38,220 nucleotides of DNA from Alphaproteobacteria bacterium. GTDB taxonomy: Bacteria > Pseudomonadota > Alphaproteobacteria > Rhizobiales > Aestuariivirgaceae. The stretch's first letter is position 1, and every line of letters starts with the position of its first letter. The stretch spans positions 1 through 38,220 of the forward strand of contig JAGRLX010000042.1 in the NCBI GenBank assembly GCA_020441605.1, given 5' to 3'. The translations under genes and the position numbers were made by a program. The notes beneath the pieces were generated by a model. It saw nothing but the letters and a program-made list of their open reading frames with translations. It did no database searches and was not told where the DNA came from. This document shows, piece by piece, positions 35,773 to 38,220 of this stretch.

Positions 35773-36770
35773 TGGACGCGGCAGTGAGAGAACTCAGCTA
35801 CTCGCAGGCCATCCAGGAAGCGATGGCAATTGCGCTTGAAAGCGATCCCCGCGTGTTCCTGATGGGCGAAGACATCGGCGTCTATGGCGGCGCCTTCCAG
35901 GTGACCGGCGATCTCGTCGAACGCTTCGGAACCGATCGCGTCATCGACATGCCGATTTCCGAACTCGGTGGCGCCGGGGTTGCGGTGGGCGCCGCGGTGA
36001 CCGGCATGCGTCCGATCTTCGAGTTCCAGTTCTCGGACTTCGCCACGCTGGCCATGGAGCAGATCGTCAACCAAGCGGCCAAGATGCGCTTCATGCTCGG
36101 CGGCGAAGTATCGGTTCCCGTCGTCATGCGCTTTCCGGCCGGATCCGGCACCGGCGCTGCGGCCCAGCACAGCCAGAGCCTTGAAGCCTGGCTCGCCCAT
36201 GTCCCTGGCCTCAAGGTGATCCAGCCGGCGACGCCGCACGATGCCAAGGGCATGCTGCTCGCCGCCGTGCAGGATCCGGACCCGGTGATGATCTTCGAGC
36301 ACAAGCTGCTCTACAAGATGAAGGGCGAAGTGCCCGAGGGACACTACACCGTTCCGATCGGCAAGGCCGAAGTGCGCAGGCAGGGACGCGACGCCACCAT
36401 CGTCGCCACCTCCATCATGGTGCACAAGGCGCTCGAGGCCGCCGCCGCGCTCAACGCCGAGGGCATCGACGTCGAGGTGATCGACCTCCGCACCATCCGG
36501 CCCATCGACCGGGAAACGGTAATCGAAAGCGTCAAGAAGACCACACGGCTGCTCTGCGTCTATGAAGCGGTGAAGACCTTGGGGATCGGCGCCGAAATCA
36601 GCGCCATGATCGCCGAGAGCGAGGCCTTCGATTATCTCGATGCGCCGATCATGCGCCTGGGTGGCGCTGAAAGCCCCATCCCCTACAACCCCGAACTGGA
36701 GAAGGCAGCCGTGCCGCAGGTGCCGGACATCATCGCTGCAGTCCGCACGCTGGTAGCGGGAAGGCGCTGA
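35772..36770 (+). CDS. 2-oxo acid/acetoin dehydrogenase complex E1 beta subunit
   Basis: A 332-aa transketolase-like subunit: [80 protein letters not shown], then [20 protein letters not shown]. It forms the alpha2beta2 E1 with the preceding gene, and its ATG overlaps that gene's TAA (TAATG), so the two are made together. The complex decarboxylates a 2-oxo acid, or cleaves an acyloin, and passes the acyl group to E2 lipoate. Confidence 0.94.
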   Translation: MDAAVRELSYSQAIQEAMAIALESDPRVFLMGEDIGVYGGAFQVTGDLVERFGTDRVIDMPISELGGAGVAVGAAVTGMRPIFEFQFSDFATLAMEQIVNQAAKMRFMLGGEVSVPVVMRFPAGSGTGAAAQHSQSLEAWLAHVPGLKVIQPATPHDAKGMLLAAVQDPDPVMIFEHKLLYKMKGEVPEGHYTVPIGKAEVRRQGRDATIVATSIMVHKALEAAAALNAEGIDVEVIDLRTIRPIDRETVIESVKKTTRLLCVYEAVKTLGIGAEISAMIAESEAFDYLDAPIMRLGGAESPIPYNPELEKAAVPQVPDIIAAVRTLVAGRR

Positions 36771-36773
36771 ACC

Positions 36774-38060
36774 ATGGCGACAGAAGTCATTCTCCCCAAA
36801 GTCGACATGGACATGGCCACGGGCAAGGTGTCCCGCTGGCTGGTGACCGAAGGTGCAACCGTCAAGCAGGGTGATCCTCTCTTCGAAATCGAGACCGACA
36901 AGGCGGCGATGGAAATCGAGGCGCCGGCGAGCGGCGTTCTCGGCAATGTTATCGCCCGGGAAGGCGTCGAGGTTCCGGTAGGCCAGGCCGTGGCCTGGAT
37001 ATTTGCCGAAGGCGAGAAGCCGGGTGCCGTGGCCGCCACGGCGCCGGCGGGGCCTTCGGCCGCTGTCGGGCAGAAGGCCGCCGACGCGCCTGTCACGTCC
37101 GCGCCGACCGCGACCCATTCCAAGTCGGCACCGGGAAGCGTTCGCGCGACCCCGCTGGCGCGCCGCATGGCGCGTCAGGCCGGCCTTGATATCGCAGCCA
37201 TCGCCGGGAGCGGCCCCCACGGCCGCATCGTCAAGGCCGACGTCGAGGATGCACTTTCGGCGCGCGCGGCGCTACCTGCAGCAGCGGCATACGCGGCGGC
37301 CGAAGCACCGGTATCGGATTCGGGTGTCCGCAAGCTCTTTGCCGAAGGATCTTTCCGCGAAATTCCGCACGACAAGATGCGGCTCGTCATTGCCCGGCGC
37401 CTGGTCGAGGCGAAGAGCACGGTACCGCACTTCTACCTCAGCGCCGACTGCCGGATCGACGCCCTGTTGAAGCTGCGGGCGGAACTCAACGCGTCCGCTC
37501 CTGCCGTGCGCTCCGGTGACGAGCCGAAGCCCGCCTACAAGCTGTCGATCAACGACTTGATCATCAAGGCCTGGGCGCTCGCGCTCCGCGACGTGCCCAT
37601 GGCCAACGTGACCTGGACCGACGGCACCATGCTGTGCCATGACACCATCGACGTGGGCGTTGCCGTGTCGATTGCCGGCGGCCTCATCACGCCGATCATC
37701 CGCAAGGCTGAGGCCAAGACGCTTTCCGTCATCTCGAACGAGATGAAGGACCTCGCCGCGCGTGCCAAGACGCGCAAGCTCAAGAACGAGGAGTATCAGG
37801 GCGGCACGACGGCGATCTCCAATCTCGGCATGTTCGGCGTGAAGGATTTCGCGGCGATCATCAACCCGCCCCACGCCACCATCCTTGCAGTCGGTAGTGG
37901 AGAACAGCGGGGCGCCTGGGAAAATGGGGTCTTCGTGCCCGCGACCCTGATGACCGTCACGCTCTCCGTCGACCACCGGGCCGTCGATGGTGCGCTTGGT
38001 GCCGAAGCCCTGCAGGCCTTCCGGGGTTATGTCGAAAAACCGATCGCCATGTTCGCCTGA
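36774..38060 (+). CDS. Dihydrolipoamide acyltransferase (E2) of the complex
   Basis: A 428-aa E2. Residues 1-80 form one lipoyl domain with the lipoylated Lys in EIETDKAAMEIEAPASGV. An Ala/Pro-rich linker follows, then a peripheral subunit-binding domain (VRATPLARRMARQAGLDIAA, GPHGRIVKADVEDAL). The catalytic domain (about 200-428) has IPHDKMRLVIARRLVEAKST, ISNLGMFGVKDFAAIINPPH and active-site DHRAVDGALGAEAL. It starts 3 nt after the E1 beta stop. It transfers the acyl group from lipoate to CoA. Confidence 0.94.
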   Translation: MATEVILPKVDMDMATGKVSRWLVTEGATVKQGDPLFEIETDKAAMEIEAPASGVLGNVIAREGVEVPVGQAVAWIFAEGEKPGAVAATAPAGPSAAVGQKAADAPVTSAPTATHSKSAPGSVRATPLARRMARQAGLDIAAIAGSGPHGRIVKADVEDALSARAALPAAAAYAAAEAPVSDSGVRKLFAEGSFREIPHDKMRLVIARRLVEAKSTVPHFYLSADCRIDALLKLRAELNASAPAVRSGDEPKPAYKLSINDLIIKAWALALRDVPMANVTWTDGTMLCHDTIDVGVAVSIAGGLITPIIRKAEAKTLSVISNEMKDLAARAKTRKLKNEEYQGGTTAISNLGMFGVKDFAAIINPPHATILAVGSGEQRGAWENGVFVPATLMTVTLSVDHRAVDGALGAEALQAFRGYVEKPIAMFA

Positions 38061-38082
38061 ACGCCATCACGGAAAGAAGTAA

Positions 38083-38220
<138 letters not shown>

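Overview
The window is GC-rich DNA from an alphaproteobacterium, probably of the Hyphomicrobiales (rhizobial) type. That placement rests on gene content: an MttB-family methyltransferase, NitT/TauT and ribose-type (CUT2) ABC transporters, a SorC regulator, FadR-type GntR and LysR regulators, and N-ATPase remnants. No rRNA, tRNA or housekeeping marker fixes the genus. The left and middle parts look like accessory DNA with several decayed genes and IS fragments. The right third is a compact catabolic locus.

Region 1 (1-7757, minus strand): a 2065-aa Sec-exported SpvB/FG-GAP/RHS protein carries a C-terminal tip that looks like a variant HNH/EndoVII-type nuclease. Two translationally coupled candidate immunity genes follow it (TGATG, then GTGA overlaps). 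The second is cut off by recombination into a duplicated RHS core fragment that runs out of the left edge. Two short palindromic elements have inserted into that fragment. Region 2 (7758-9073) holds small ORFs and gene fragments.

Region 3 (9111-12944, plus strand): a FadR-type regulator, a glyoxalase-fold protein and a NitT/TauT-type ABC transporter (binding protein, ATPase, permease) form one operon with stop/start overlaps at the first two junctions. Region 4 (13469-17928): an MDR oxidoreductase and a non-pyrrolysine MttB-family methyltransferase (minus), a LysR regulator (minus) and an exported cupin (plus). Region 5 (18015-24530): a frameshifted IS256-family remnant, a membrane-anchored SARP-type regulator, two hypothetical proteins, an orphan N-ATPase atpR with a broken atpB start, a broken hydroxypyruvate-isomerase-like gene and an IS21 istB tail.

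Region 6 (24569-38220): two divergent operons flank a control region with paired GAACAT/ATGTTC inverted repeats. Leftward: a PfkB kinase, a ribose-type ABC transporter (its binding protein carries one in-frame amber codon) and a SorC regulator. Rightward: a zinc polyol dehydrogenase, a GlpD/EryB-like dehydrogenase, an oxidoreductase with Rossmann and SAF domains resembling the DRL (DXR-II) family, and a complete acetoin/pyruvate-dehydrogenase-type complex (E1 alpha, E1 beta, E2, and E3 cut by the window edge).

My main hypothesis is that this locus degrades 2-C-methyl-D-erythritol or a 1-deoxypentitol/1-deoxyketose through 1-deoxy-D-xylulose 5-phosphate. The DRL-like enzyme would run in the oxidative direction. 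The acetoin-dehydrogenase-like complex would then split the deoxyketose phosphate into acetyl-CoA and glyceraldehyde 3-phosphate. This is inferred from gene content and chemistry, not shown by the sequence.
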